9,582 nucleotides of DNA from Vulcanimicrobiota bacterium. Its GTDB lineage: Bacteria; Eremiobacterota; Eremiobacteria; Baltobacterales; Baltobacteraceae. A program made the translations under genes and the position numbers. The stretch covers positions 1-9,582 of the forward strand of contig JAQBPL010000180.1 of NCBI GenBank assembly GCA_028287545.1, written 5' to 3'. Position 1 is the stretch's first letter. Each line of letters starts with the position of its first letter. Positions 1 to 6,124 of this stretch are shown here, piece by piece. Under the pieces are notes generated by a model. It was not told where the DNA came from and ran no database searches. It saw only the letters and a program-made list of their open reading frames with translations.

Positions 1-1
1 C

Positions 2-646
2 GTGCGCGAACGGCGCTGGGTAATGGCGGGCGTGTTCGGGTACTTCGCCGCGCTCACGCGATCCGAAGGCATTCTGCTCGCGGCACCGCTGTTCATCGAG
101 TGGGCGATCGCCGCCAAAGAGGGCGGCCGCGAGTTCTTCCGCTACTGGGTCGACGACATGGTGAAACCGCTGCTCGGCCTAGCGCTCGTCCCGCTCGGGC
201 TGGTCACCTACATGGCGTACCTCTGGGTCGTCACCGGCGATCCCCTGAAGTTCTCGCACGTGCAGGCGCATTGGGGACGCCATCTCGCGCTGCCGTGGGA
301 CAGCATCGGCAACTCGATCACGAAACTCTCGCACGCGCATACGCAGACGGTCGCCAATCAAAGTCTGGAGCTCGCCTTCACCGCGCTGATGGTCGTGGCG
401 TTGTTCCTGGGTCTGCGCCGCTTGCGGCTCTCGTATACCGTTTACATGGCGCTCTCGATCCTGGTCCCGATGTCGACGTCGAGCCTGATGAGCATGCCGC
501 GCTTCGCGCTCGTGCTCTTCCCGATGTTTGCCTTGTTCGGCCTGTGGGGCGGCCGTCAACCGTTCAATAACGCATACGTCGCATTCTCGCTGCCGCTCTT
601 GGGGTTGTTCACCGTGCTGTTCGCCGATTGGTATTGGGTGGCGTGA
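2..646 (+). CDS. PIG-V-like membrane mannosyltransferase, C-terminal part (5' truncated by window edge)
   Basis: The visible 214 residues are the C-terminal part of a polytopic membrane protein; the reading frame is open to the window edge, so the true start lies outside. Hydrophobic segments lie at about residues 12-32, 56-78, 122-140, 145-158, 168-184 and 190-210. Signatures I associate with bacterial PIG-V-like GT-C mannosyltransferases are LTRSEGILL near residue 18, a periplasmic loop reading TGDPLKFSHVQAHWGRH (residues 78-93), and SMPRFALVLFPMFALFG near the end. Such enzymes take a sugar from a polyprenyl-phosphate carrier and transfer it on the outer face of the membrane; acceptor and sugar cannot be told here. 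The N-terminal first-loop acidic catalytic motif is not in the window. The stop overlaps the GtrA start as GTGA, suggesting translational coupling. Another GT-C family is possible. Confidence 0.75.
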   Translation: MRERRWVMAGVFGYFAALTRSEGILLAAPLFIEWAIAAKEGGREFFRYWVDDMVKPLLGLALVPLGLVTYMAYLWVVTGDPLKFSHVQAHWGRHLALPWDSIGNSITKLSHAHTQTVANQSLELAFTALMVVALFLGLRRLRLSYTVYMALSILVPMSTSSLMSMPRFALVLFPMFALFGLWGGRQPFNNAYVAFSLPLLGLFTVLFADWYWVA

Positions 647-1083
647 GCGCTCCCGCTGGATCCACCTTGTTCGAGCGCGTCAAAGGACGCCGCGGCGTAC
701 GGCAGTTCGTCAAATTCGGAATCGTCGGGGCATCGGGGTTCCTGGTGAACTTCGTGATCTTCACGCTGCTGCAGCGGGTGGTGCCGAACCACACCGCGTC
801 CGCGCAGTACTACACCATCTATTCGGTCGCGTTTCTGGCCGGCGGCGTCTCCAACTACTTCCTCAATCGCCGCTGGACGTTCCGCTCGAGCGGGCACGCC
901 GGCAAAGAGGGCGCGCAATTCTTGAGCGTTTCGGTACTGGCGCTCCTCGTCGGCCTCGTCGTCTCGGCGCTGGTGAGCCCGTCGCTCGGCCACGGCCACC
1001 GGACCTGGTTCGTCGCGACCTGCGCCGGCATCGTCGTCAACTTCTTCATCAACAAGTATTGGACGTTCCGGTCGGTCGCGTGA
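643..1083 (+). CDS. GtrA family small membrane protein
   Basis: This 146-aa protein has four hydrophobic segments and belongs to the GtrA family, thought to help flip or present polyprenyl-phosphate-linked sugars (GtrA with bactoprenol-glucose in O-antigen glucosylation is the model). The N-terminal QFVKFGIVGASGFLVNFVIF is a typical GtrA opening. Each half ends in the same motif: SNYFLNRRWTFRS in the middle and VNFFINKYWTFRS at the C-terminus, an internal two-fold repeat. I chose the GTG at 643 because it forms a 4-nt GTGA overlap with the preceding stop, and the next gene begins in exactly the same way. A TTG at 628 would add five residues with no better ribosome site. The context, between two GT-C glycosyltransferases, fits a role in supplying lipid-linked sugar to them. 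Confidence 0.9.
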   Translation: MSAPAGSTLFERVKGRRGVRQFVKFGIVGASGFLVNFVIFTLLQRVVPNHTASAQYYTIYSVAFLAGGVSNYFLNRRWTFRSSGHAGKEGAQFLSVSVLALLVGLVVSALVSPSLGHGHRTWFVATCAGIVVNFFINKYWTFRSVA

Positions 1084-2669
1084 AGCCCCGCGATCTCTTT
1101 TGGATCGCGACGCTTGCGTTCACGCTCGTCGGCGCGGTGCTGCGCTTCAAGGGGATCCACAACCCGATCTTCGACCATCCGGGCTGGCGCCAGGGCGACA
1201 CCGCGGCGATCGCGCGCAACTTCGCGCAGTTGCAGTACAACCCGCTCTTCCCGCAGACCGACTACAACGGACCGCCGCCGAACTACGTCGAGCTCGAGCT
1301 GCAGATCGTGCCGTTCCTGGCCGCGACGCTCTACAAGATCTTCGGCGTGCACGAAGTCTTCGGCCGATTGATCTCGCTCGCGTTCGGCATCGCGACGATC
1401 CCCATGATTGCCGTGTTCGGCCGGTGGCTGTTCCGCTCGCCGGTGGCTGGTGTCTTCGCGGCTGCGGCGTTCGCGGTGCTTCCGGGCGCGTGGTACTACA
1501 GCCACACGTTCATGCCGGACACGGCGATGGTCTTCTTCACGACGTGTGCGCTGTACGCGTGTGCGCGCTGGATCGTGGAGGATGAGGCGCGTTCGTGGCG
1601 CGGGTGGTGGCCGGCGGCGCTGCTGCTGATGCTGGCGTTTCTGGCGAAGCCCGTGGCCGTCACCGCGGCGATCCCGGTGGCGGCGGCGGCGATCGCGCGG
1701 TTCGGCTGGCGCGGGGCGCTCGGACGGGTGCAGCTGTGGGCGCTGTTCGCGGTCGCGTTCGTTCCCCTCGTCGCGTACGACGCGTTCGTCTCGGCGCACG
1801 CCGAGTGGCACTGGGCAAGCGGGATCACGCGGCTGCACGTCATCCCGTCGCTGGCGGCAGCGTTGACGTCACCGGCCGCGTTCGGCGCGAAAGCGGTCGC
1901 GTTCGCGCACGCGCTGAAGATGCTCGCGACGACGATGCTCGGGCCCGTCGCGTTTACGCTGGCGATCCTGGGCTTCTTCGTTCCGCTGCGCTCGCGCAGC
2001 GATGCGCTCCTGTGGGGCTGGCTCGGCGGCGGACTCCTCTACGCGTACGTCGTGGTCACGGTCGAGCGCGTCGACTACTACCTCTACCTGCTCTTGCCGC
2101 TCGCCGCGCTAATGATCGGCCGGCTCTGCGCGTGGGCGCTCGAACGCTGGGGCAGCGAACCGCAGCGCCGCGCGACGCTCGGCGCGATCGCTGCGGCCGT
2201 TTGGATCGCCGCGATCGTCGTGGGATATCGCGAGATCGCACCCTACTATGTTTGGAACCACGCGAACTACGCGCGCGCGAAGATGCTCGATGCGACGCTC
2301 GCGCCCGGCGCGCTGGTCGTGATGGGGCACTACGATCCCTCGATCCTCTACACGATCGGGCGCAAAGGCTGGGAAGAGGATCCGCATCTGTGGACGCCGT
2401 TCAACGAGCAGAGCGCGATCCGCAAAGGCGCGCGCTACTACATCTCGGTCGAACACGCGCGTCTCAAACAGACGAACCTCGAACTCTACTGCTGGCTCGC
2501 GCGATTCCCCGTGCTCGACCCGGCGGCGGCGTGGCCGGTCTACGAAACCGACCCGGCGAAGGTGCTCCCAGACGCGGAAGCGCGCTGGCAGGCATTCCGC
2601 CGCCGCGAGATGTCCGGCGCCTACGCAAACTGGAGGCGAGAATGGAAATCAGCACCCGACCCCTGCTGA
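1080..2669 (+). CDS. ArnT/PMT-like glycosyltransferase (GT-C fold, GT39-type)
   Basis: This 529-aa integral membrane protein has about ten hydrophobic segments in its first 385 residues, then a soluble C-terminal part of about 145 residues. The layout is that of ArnT/PMT_2 dolichyl- or undecaprenyl-phosphate-sugar transferases. The first external loop carries GWRQGDTAAIARNF (residues 35-48), where D40 sits at the position of the acidic catalytic residue of GT-C enzymes; YVELEL (69-74) adds further acids. GAWYYSHTFMPDTAMVFF (136-152) resembles the conserved ArnT/PMT segment before the next helix. The GTG start at 1080 makes a 4-nt GTGA overlap with the GtrA stop and gives an N-terminus KPRDLFWIATLAF that enters the first helix at once. 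The frame stays open upstream to 528, but that stretch is a shadow of the GtrA gene. The product probably glycosylates lipid or protein on the outer membrane face; the acceptor is unknown. Confidence 0.85.
   Translation: MKPRDLFWIATLAFTLVGAVLRFKGIHNPIFDHPGWRQGDTAAIARNFAQLQYNPLFPQTDYNGPPPNYVELELQIVPFLAATLYKIFGVHEVFGRLISLAFGIATIPMIAVFGRWLFRSPVAGVFAAAAFAVLPGAWYYSHTFMPDTAMVFFTTCALYACARWIVEDEARSWRGWWPAALLLMLAFLAKPVAVTAAIPVAAAAIARFGWRGALGRVQLWALFAVAFVPLVAYDAFVSAHAEWHWASGITRLHVIPSLAAALTSPAAFGAKAVAFAHALKMLATTMLGPVAFTLAILGFFVPLRSRSDALLWGWLGGGLLYAYVVVTVERVDYYLYLLLPLAALMIGRLCAWALERWGSEPQRRATLGAIAAAVWIAAIVVGYREIAPYYVWNHANYARAKMLDATLAPGALVVMGHYDPSILYTIGRKGWEEDPHLWTPFNEQSAIRKGARYYISVEHARLKQTNLELYCWLARFPVLDPAAAWPVYETDPAKVLPDAEARWQAFRRREMSGAYANWRREWKSAPDPC
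2632..2636 (+). promoter_or_regulatory. Shine-Dalgarno of the aldehyde dehydrogenase
   Basis: A perfect GGAGG lies five bases before the ATG at 2642, inside the 3' end of the glycosyltransferase gene. It decides the start of the dehydrogenase, whose frame is otherwise open far upstream to 1595. It is the clearest ribosome site in the window; most other genes here start inside stop/start overlaps with weak sites. Confidence 0.85.
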
Positions 2670-4375
2670 TGGTCGGAGACCTCGACCGCGACGTCGCTGC
2701 GCTCCACGAACACGCCCAAGCGTGGGCGCGCCTCGGACTCGCCGGAAAGATCCGGCATCTGCGCACGATGCGCGCCCGAACCGTCGAGGTCGCCGCTTCT
2801 TGGGTGGACCTCGCGGCTGGCGCTAAAGGGATCGCGAAAACGCCGCTCGCCGGCGAGGAGTGGTTCGCCGGGCCGTACGCGCTGCTGGTCGCGCTCGACC
2901 GTCTGATCGCCACGCTCGGCGAGATCGCGGTCGCGGGATCGCCGAGGGTGCCGAGCGCGTTGCGGACGCGCGCCGACGGGCAGCTCGTCGTCGACGTCTT
3001 CCCGGTCCAATCGTCCGACCGGGTCTTGCTCAGCGGCGTGCGCGGCGAGTTGTGGCTGGAGCCGGGCGTGACGCGCGAGTCGCTTCCCGCGCGGACGGCC
3101 GGCTTCTATCACCGCAGCGATCCCGCCGGAGGGGTGACGCTCGTCCTCGGCGCGGGGAACATCGCGAGCATCGCGCCGCTCGACGTTCTCAACGTCCTCT
3201 ACACGCACGGCAGCACGGCGTTCCTCAAGCTCAACCCGGTCAACGCATATCTGCTGCCCCTCTTCGAGCGCGTGTTCGCCTCGCTGATCGACGAAGGGTA
3301 CGTGCGGATCGCCGGCGGCGGCGCAGACGTCGGCGCCTATCTGTGCGCGCATCCGGGGATCGACGCGATCCATCTGACCGGCGGCGAGCGCACGCACGAT
3401 GCGATCGTGTTCGGCACCGGCGACGAAGGTGCCGCGCGCAAGCGCGCCGCGACGCCGCTGCTCACCAAGACCGTCACGAGCGAACTCGGCAACGTGACCC
3501 CGGTGATCGTCGTACCGGGGCCGTGGAGCGAACCCGATCTCGCGTTTCAGGCAGCGCACGTCGCGACGATGAAGATGCACAACGCCGGCGCGAACTGCAT
3601 CGCCGCGCAGGTCCTCATCACTCCGGAGCAGTGGGACCTCGCGGCGCGCTTTATCGCCAAGGTCCGCGACGCATTGCGCGACGCCCCGGCGCGCCCCGCG
3701 TACTACCCGGGCGCCAAAGAACGCCAAGTCGAGATCACCGCGTCGCACCCGACCGCGGAGACGCTGACGCCGCCCGGCGGCGGCGACTCGCGCACGTTCG
3801 TCCCTGACCTCGATGCGGGCAATCGCAGCGAGCCGTTGTTCACGAACGAAGCGTTCGGCCCGGTGCTCGGTCAAACTGCGGTCCCCGGCGACGATGCGGC
3901 GACCTACTTACGCAACGCGGTCGCGTTCTGCAACGACGTGCTTCACGGAACGCTCGGAGCGGCGATCCTCATCCACCCGCGCACCATCGCGGACTTAGGT
4001 GCAAGTTTCGACGAGGCGATCGCGGGCCTGCGTTACGGATCGGTGACGATCAACACCTGGCCCGGCGTCGGCTTTCTGCTGCCCAGCGCGAGCTGGGGCG
4101 CGTATCCCGGAAACACGATCGCCGATGTCGGCAGCGGGATCGGCGTCGTGCACAACACGTGCCTCTTCGACGACCCGCAGAAGACGGTCGTGCGCGCACC
4201 GTTCGCGCCCTTCCCACGCTCCTTCGGCGACGGCGAACGCACCCTGCTCCCGACGCCTCCCTGGTTCGTCACCCACCGCCGCGCCGACGCCGTCGGCCGC
4301 CGAATGTTCGCCTTCACCGCAAGCCCATCACTGGTGCGCATGGCAGCAACCGCGATGGAAGCAATGCGCGCGTAA
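2642..4375 (+). CDS. Aldehyde dehydrogenase family protein (divergent ~577-aa clade)
   Basis: This 577-aa NAD(P)-dependent aldehyde dehydrogenase superfamily member should oxidise an aldehyde to an acid. The catalytic cysteine is C319 in NAGANCIAAQVLI, and the general base is E281 in SELGNVTP (usually ELGGKSP). K197 in FLKLNP matches the cofactor-binding lysine, and E403 in NEAFGPVLG matches the conserved EIFGP glutamate. IHLTGGERTHD (243-253) stands in for the usual FTGS segment. Residues 1-115 (GEEWFAGPYALL and neighbours) and the C-terminal tail after about 510 differ from classical ALDHs. I recall long ALDHs of actinobacteria with the same LVLGAGNIASIAPLDVL, HDAIVFGTGDEGAARK and ARPAYYPG segments. 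No signal peptide is seen, so it is cytoplasmic. It overlaps the glycosyltransferase by 28 nt but has its own GGAGG. Its substrate and any link to the glycosyltransferases are unknown. Confidence 0.92.
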   Translation: MEISTRPLLMVGDLDRDVAALHEHAQAWARLGLAGKIRHLRTMRARTVEVAASWVDLAAGAKGIAKTPLAGEEWFAGPYALLVALDRLIATLGEIAVAGSPRVPSALRTRADGQLVVDVFPVQSSDRVLLSGVRGELWLEPGVTRESLPARTAGFYHRSDPAGGVTLVLGAGNIASIAPLDVLNVLYTHGSTAFLKLNPVNAYLLPLFERVFASLIDEGYVRIAGGGADVGAYLCAHPGIDAIHLTGGERTHDAIVFGTGDEGAARKRAATPLLTKTVTSELGNVTPVIVVPGPWSEPDLAFQAAHVATMKMHNAGANCIAAQVLITPEQWDLAARFIAKVRDALRDAPARPAYYPGAKERQVEITASHPTAETLTPPGGGDSRTFVPDLDAGNRSEPLFTNEAFGPVLGQTAVPGDDAATYLRNAVAFCNDVLHGTLGAAILIHPRTIADLGASFDEAIAGLRYGSVTINTWPGVGFLLPSASWGAYPGNTIADVGSGIGVVHNTCLFDDPQKTVVRAPFAPFPRSFGDGERTLLPTPPWFVTHRRADAVGRRMFAFTASPSLVRMAATAMEAMRA

Positions 4376-4433
4376 GTCGCGCCCTGTCATTGCGAGCCCC
4401 CATGTCATTGCGAGCTTGTCGAGCAAGCCTCGT

Positions 4434-4461
4434 GTCGCGCTGAGCGCAGTCGAAGCGCGAC
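4434..4461 (+). repeat. REP-like hairpin, copy 1
   Basis: Perfect 7-bp arms GTCGCGC (4434-4440) and GCGCGAC (4455-4461) enclose a 14-nt loop, TGAGCGCAGTCGAA. The loop matches that of the second hairpin, read on the opposite strand, at 13 of 14 positions, while the arms differ by paired substitutions. Confidence 0.8.
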
Positions 4462-4488
4462 GCGGCGCCTCGGCGGCCGCGATTGGGA

Positions 4489-4516
4489 GTCAGCCTTCGA
4501 CTTCGCTCAGGCTGAC
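4489..4516 (-). repeat. REP-like hairpin, copy 2 (opposite orientation)
   Basis: Perfect 7-bp arms GTCAGCC (4489-4495) and GGCTGAC (4510-4516) enclose a 14-nt loop that reads TGAGCGAAGTCGAA on the minus strand. It differs from copy 1 by one loop base and by three arm base pairs, each changed on both sides so that pairing is kept. Size and spacing are identical to copy 1. Confidence 0.8.
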
Positions 4517-4577
4517 CACGAAGGCCCCTCGACAAGCTCGGGCTGACAACGACAATCGACAACCGCAACGACACGCT

Positions 4578-4591
4578 CGCCCATTTGGGCG
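4578..4591 (-). terminator. Short hairpin just beyond the minus-strand operon stop
   Basis: CGCCC (4578-4582) and GGGCG (4587-4591) form a 5-bp GC stem with a 4-nt loop. It begins 4 nt past the stop codon of the TPR lipoprotein gene, the last gene of the minus-strand block. No T-run follows on the minus strand, so intrinsic termination is uncertain; the larger repeats just beyond may contribute. Confidence 0.35.
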
Positions 4592-4595
4592 GTGA

Positions 4596-5261
4596 CTATG
4601 GCAGCGGCAGCAGTGAGGACGGGGGCGCGACGGCGCCGGTGCTGTGTTCGGGGATGCCGGATTCGACGAGTTGGCGGTACTGCGAGAGGCGGTTCGTCAG
4701 CCGGGTGATCTCTTCGTTGAGCGCGTAGCTCTGACGGATCGCGGCGGAGAGGTCGGCCGTGTCGTAGGTGTAGTCGAACCGTTTGAGCGACGCCAGAATC
4801 TCGCCGTTCTGCTGCTTCAGCTGCCCGTATGCGCGCTGGATGCTCGTGCCCGTGACCTGATATTGCGGATAGTTCGAGACGACGATGTCGCGTTTGATCT
4901 GCGCCTGCTCGATCGCGGCCTTCAGACTCTGCACGCGATCGTCCGCCGGAGAGAACCTGGACGCCAGCGCCAGCGCCGCGATCGCGTCCTCGAACTTCGA
5001 GGCGGCGAACAGCGTCTCCGCGATGCGCACCTGCACGTTGGTGAGGCCGGCGCGCGCGTGCTGATTGGCCGGCTCGATCTTGAGCGCGAGCTGATAGGCC
5101 ACCGACGCGTCGGGGTAGTTTTTGTGCGAGAGCGCGACGTCGCCTTGATGGTTGCGGGTCTGCACGATCCATTGGGCGACGCTGGAGGCACAGCCGGTCG
5201 TACCGAGCGGAAGTGCAGCACAGGCGAGGATCAGGACGATGAGCCGGAGCGTTCGTGTCAT
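4596..5261 (-). CDS. TPR-containing putative lipoprotein
   Basis: This 221-aa protein starts with MTRTLRLIVLILACAALPLGTTGC: a short basic n-region, a hydrophobic core and C24 in a lipobox-like TTGC. The -3 residue is Thr rather than Leu/Val/Ile, so the lipobox is weak. Two tetratricopeptide-like repeats follow, at about residues 37-70 (QGDVALSHKNYPDASVAYQLALKIEP) and 78-111 (AETLFAASKFEDAIAALALASRFSP). The C-terminal half is a mainly helical, Gln-rich segment and includes LNEEITRLTNRLSQYRQLVESG (181-202), possibly a coiled coil, ending in a Pro/Ser-rich tail. Role inferred: a membrane-anchored scaffold or assembly factor facing the periplasm or exterior. The ATG at 5261 shares one base with the Amj-like gene's stop (TGATG) and has only a weak ribosome site, so translation is probably coupled to that gene. 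Specific function is unknown. Confidence 0.8.
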   Translation of the reverse strand: MTRTLRLIVLILACAALPLGTTGCASSVAQWIVQTRNHQGDVALSHKNYPDASVAYQLALKIEPANQHARAGLTNVQVRIAETLFAASKFEDAIAALALASRFSPADDRVQSLKAAIEQAQIKRDIVVSNYPQYQVTGTSIQRAYGQLKQQNGEILASLKRFDYTYDTADLSAAIRQSYALNEEITRLTNRLSQYRQLVESGIPEHSTGAVAPPSSLLPLP

Positions 5262-6124
5262 CAGCGTCTCGAGAAGGAAATCCAGAAGTTGGCCACCGCC
5301 GCGATGTACTGCGCGGCCGGGCCGAGGATGAGCTGGGCGAGGAGGGTGCCGAGGAAGGCGGTGACGATGAGCCAGAAGATCATCGCGCCGACGTCGCGGC
5401 GCGGGCGCTCGTTGCGCACGGTTTGGTCGACGATGAACGCCGTATTGGGATCGATGAACAACGCGAAGGCGATAGTGCCGATCCCGTTCACCAGCCCCGA
5501 GAGCCCGCCGGCCGTCAGGCGGGCGTGGAGGTCCAGGACGCTGGCATAGTAGGCGGCGACGACGCCGACCGAATAGAACGCGAAGAGCACCACGTTCGCG
5601 ACGAGCAGCTGGCGCGGGATCGCGGAGATCGGGAAGTTCGCGAGCCGAAACTGCGGCGGCCGCAGCACGGCGAAAAACAGATCGCGCATCACCAGCGGAT
5701 CGAACAGGCGCATCAGCGCGCGCGGGATCGAGCCGAAGCGCTCGAACGCGCCGATGCCGCGCACGAACATCGTCAAGAACATCGGCAGCAGCAGCGCACC
5801 GATCAGGATGCCGACCGAGCCCGCGGCGATGATCAACCGAATCTGCAGGTCGAAGTGCGCCAGCAGGTCCGGGGGAACGGCCTTGAGGTGCGCGTCGGTC
5901 GCGTAGTTCGCTGGGCCGTCCGCGAGCGCGCCGAGCGCCGGCGTCATGAATAGCGAGGCCAGACGGCTGGCGGTGACGAGCAGGCTGAACAGCGAGATCG
6001 CCGTCGCGATGCGGCCCGTGACCACGCCGGCATACCGCGCCGCGTAGGCACCGATCTGGATTGCTTGCGTGACGACCGTCAGGCACACCGCGATGAGCAG
6101 GTTCGGCGTCCAGAGGTCGGTCAC
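5261..6124 (-). CDS. Lipid II flippase Amj family protein
   Basis: This 287-aa membrane protein has about six hydrophobic segments (residues about 9-28, 36-60, 95-120, 175-195, 205-228, 246-268). Its N-terminal part, AYAARYAGVVTGRIATAISLFSLLVTASRLASLFMTPALG (26-65), follows the pattern I know for Amj (B. subtilis YdaH, DUF2837): a Y-x-x-R-x-A-G-V-x-T-x-R-I-A signature, then a SLF...SR...P-x-L-G stretch. ALFIDPNTAFIVDQ (221-234) matches the later Amj signature VDP...DQ. Amj flips lipid II across the cytoplasmic membrane and can replace MurJ in peptidoglycan synthesis in B. subtilis. The GTG at 6124 forms a 4-nt overlap with the peptidase stop, and GGGAG lies 10 nt upstream. The frame is open further upstream, but that is a shadow of the peptidase gene. 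The family call rests on remembered motifs and flippase activity is inferred. Confidence 0.82.
   Translation of the reverse strand: MTDLWTPNLLIAVCLTVVTQAIQIGAYAARYAGVVTGRIATAISLFSLLVTASRLASLFMTPALGALADGPANYATDAHLKAVPPDLLAHFDLQIRLIIAAGSVGILIGALLLPMFLTMFVRGIGAFERFGSIPRALMRLFDPLVMRDLFFAVLRPPQFRLANFPISAIPRQLLVANVVLFAFYSVGVVAAYYASVLDLHARLTAGGLSGLVNGIGTIAFALFIDPNTAFIVDQTVRNERPRRDVGAMIFWLIVTAFLGTLLAQLILGPAAQYIAAVANFWISFSRR

Larger units (their letters stand above)
4385..4573. repeat. Composite quasi-palindromic repeat between convergent genes
   Basis: The 220-bp gap between the two convergent stop codons (4375 and 4596) has no credible ORF and is filled with nested inverted repeats around about 4476-4479. 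Outermost are two copies of TGTCATTGCGAGC (4385-4397, 4403-4415), mirrored on the right by two copies of CAACGACA (4547-4554, 4566-4573), i.e. TGTCGTTG on the other strand. Next is a perfect 12-bp inverted pair, GAGCTTGTCGAG (4412-4423) and CTCGACAAGCTC (4528-4539). Innermost are two hairpins in opposite orientation (4434-4461, 4489-4516). I recall motifs like CTTCGACTACGCTCAGGCTGAC and CCTTCGACAAGCTCAGG as dispersed palindromic repeats in many unrelated bacterial genomes. Here both kinds are combined. The likely role is a REP-like mobile repeat and/or bidirectional transcription end. Confidence 0.8.

Noticed and set aside
628..642. Earlier TTG start for the GtrA gene.
   Set aside because: The GTG at 643 forms a GTGA overlap identical in design to the next junction; the TTG has no better ribosome site.
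1595..2641. Frame-open extension that would make the aldehyde dehydrogenase about 926 aa.
   Set aside because: The upstream part is Arg/Ala-rich low-quality translation antisense in character to no family and lies in another frame of the clear glycosyltransferase gene; the strong GGAGG and ATG at 2642 mark the real start.
2621..3874. Long minus-strand open frame (about 417 codons) opposite the dehydrogenase.
   Set aside because: Arg/Glu/Asp-rich composition typical of the antisense of GC-rich coding DNA; the plus strand holds an aldehyde dehydrogenase with catalytic residues.
4385..4415. Direct repeat TGTCATTGCGAGC considered as a CRISPR-like or iteron array.
   Set aside because: Only two 13-bp copies, no uniform spacers, and the copies belong to the surrounding inverted-repeat structure.
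5255..5953. Plus-strand open frame opposite the Amj-like gene.
   Set aside because: Its charged repetitive composition reflects the antisense of a hydrophobic membrane-protein gene.
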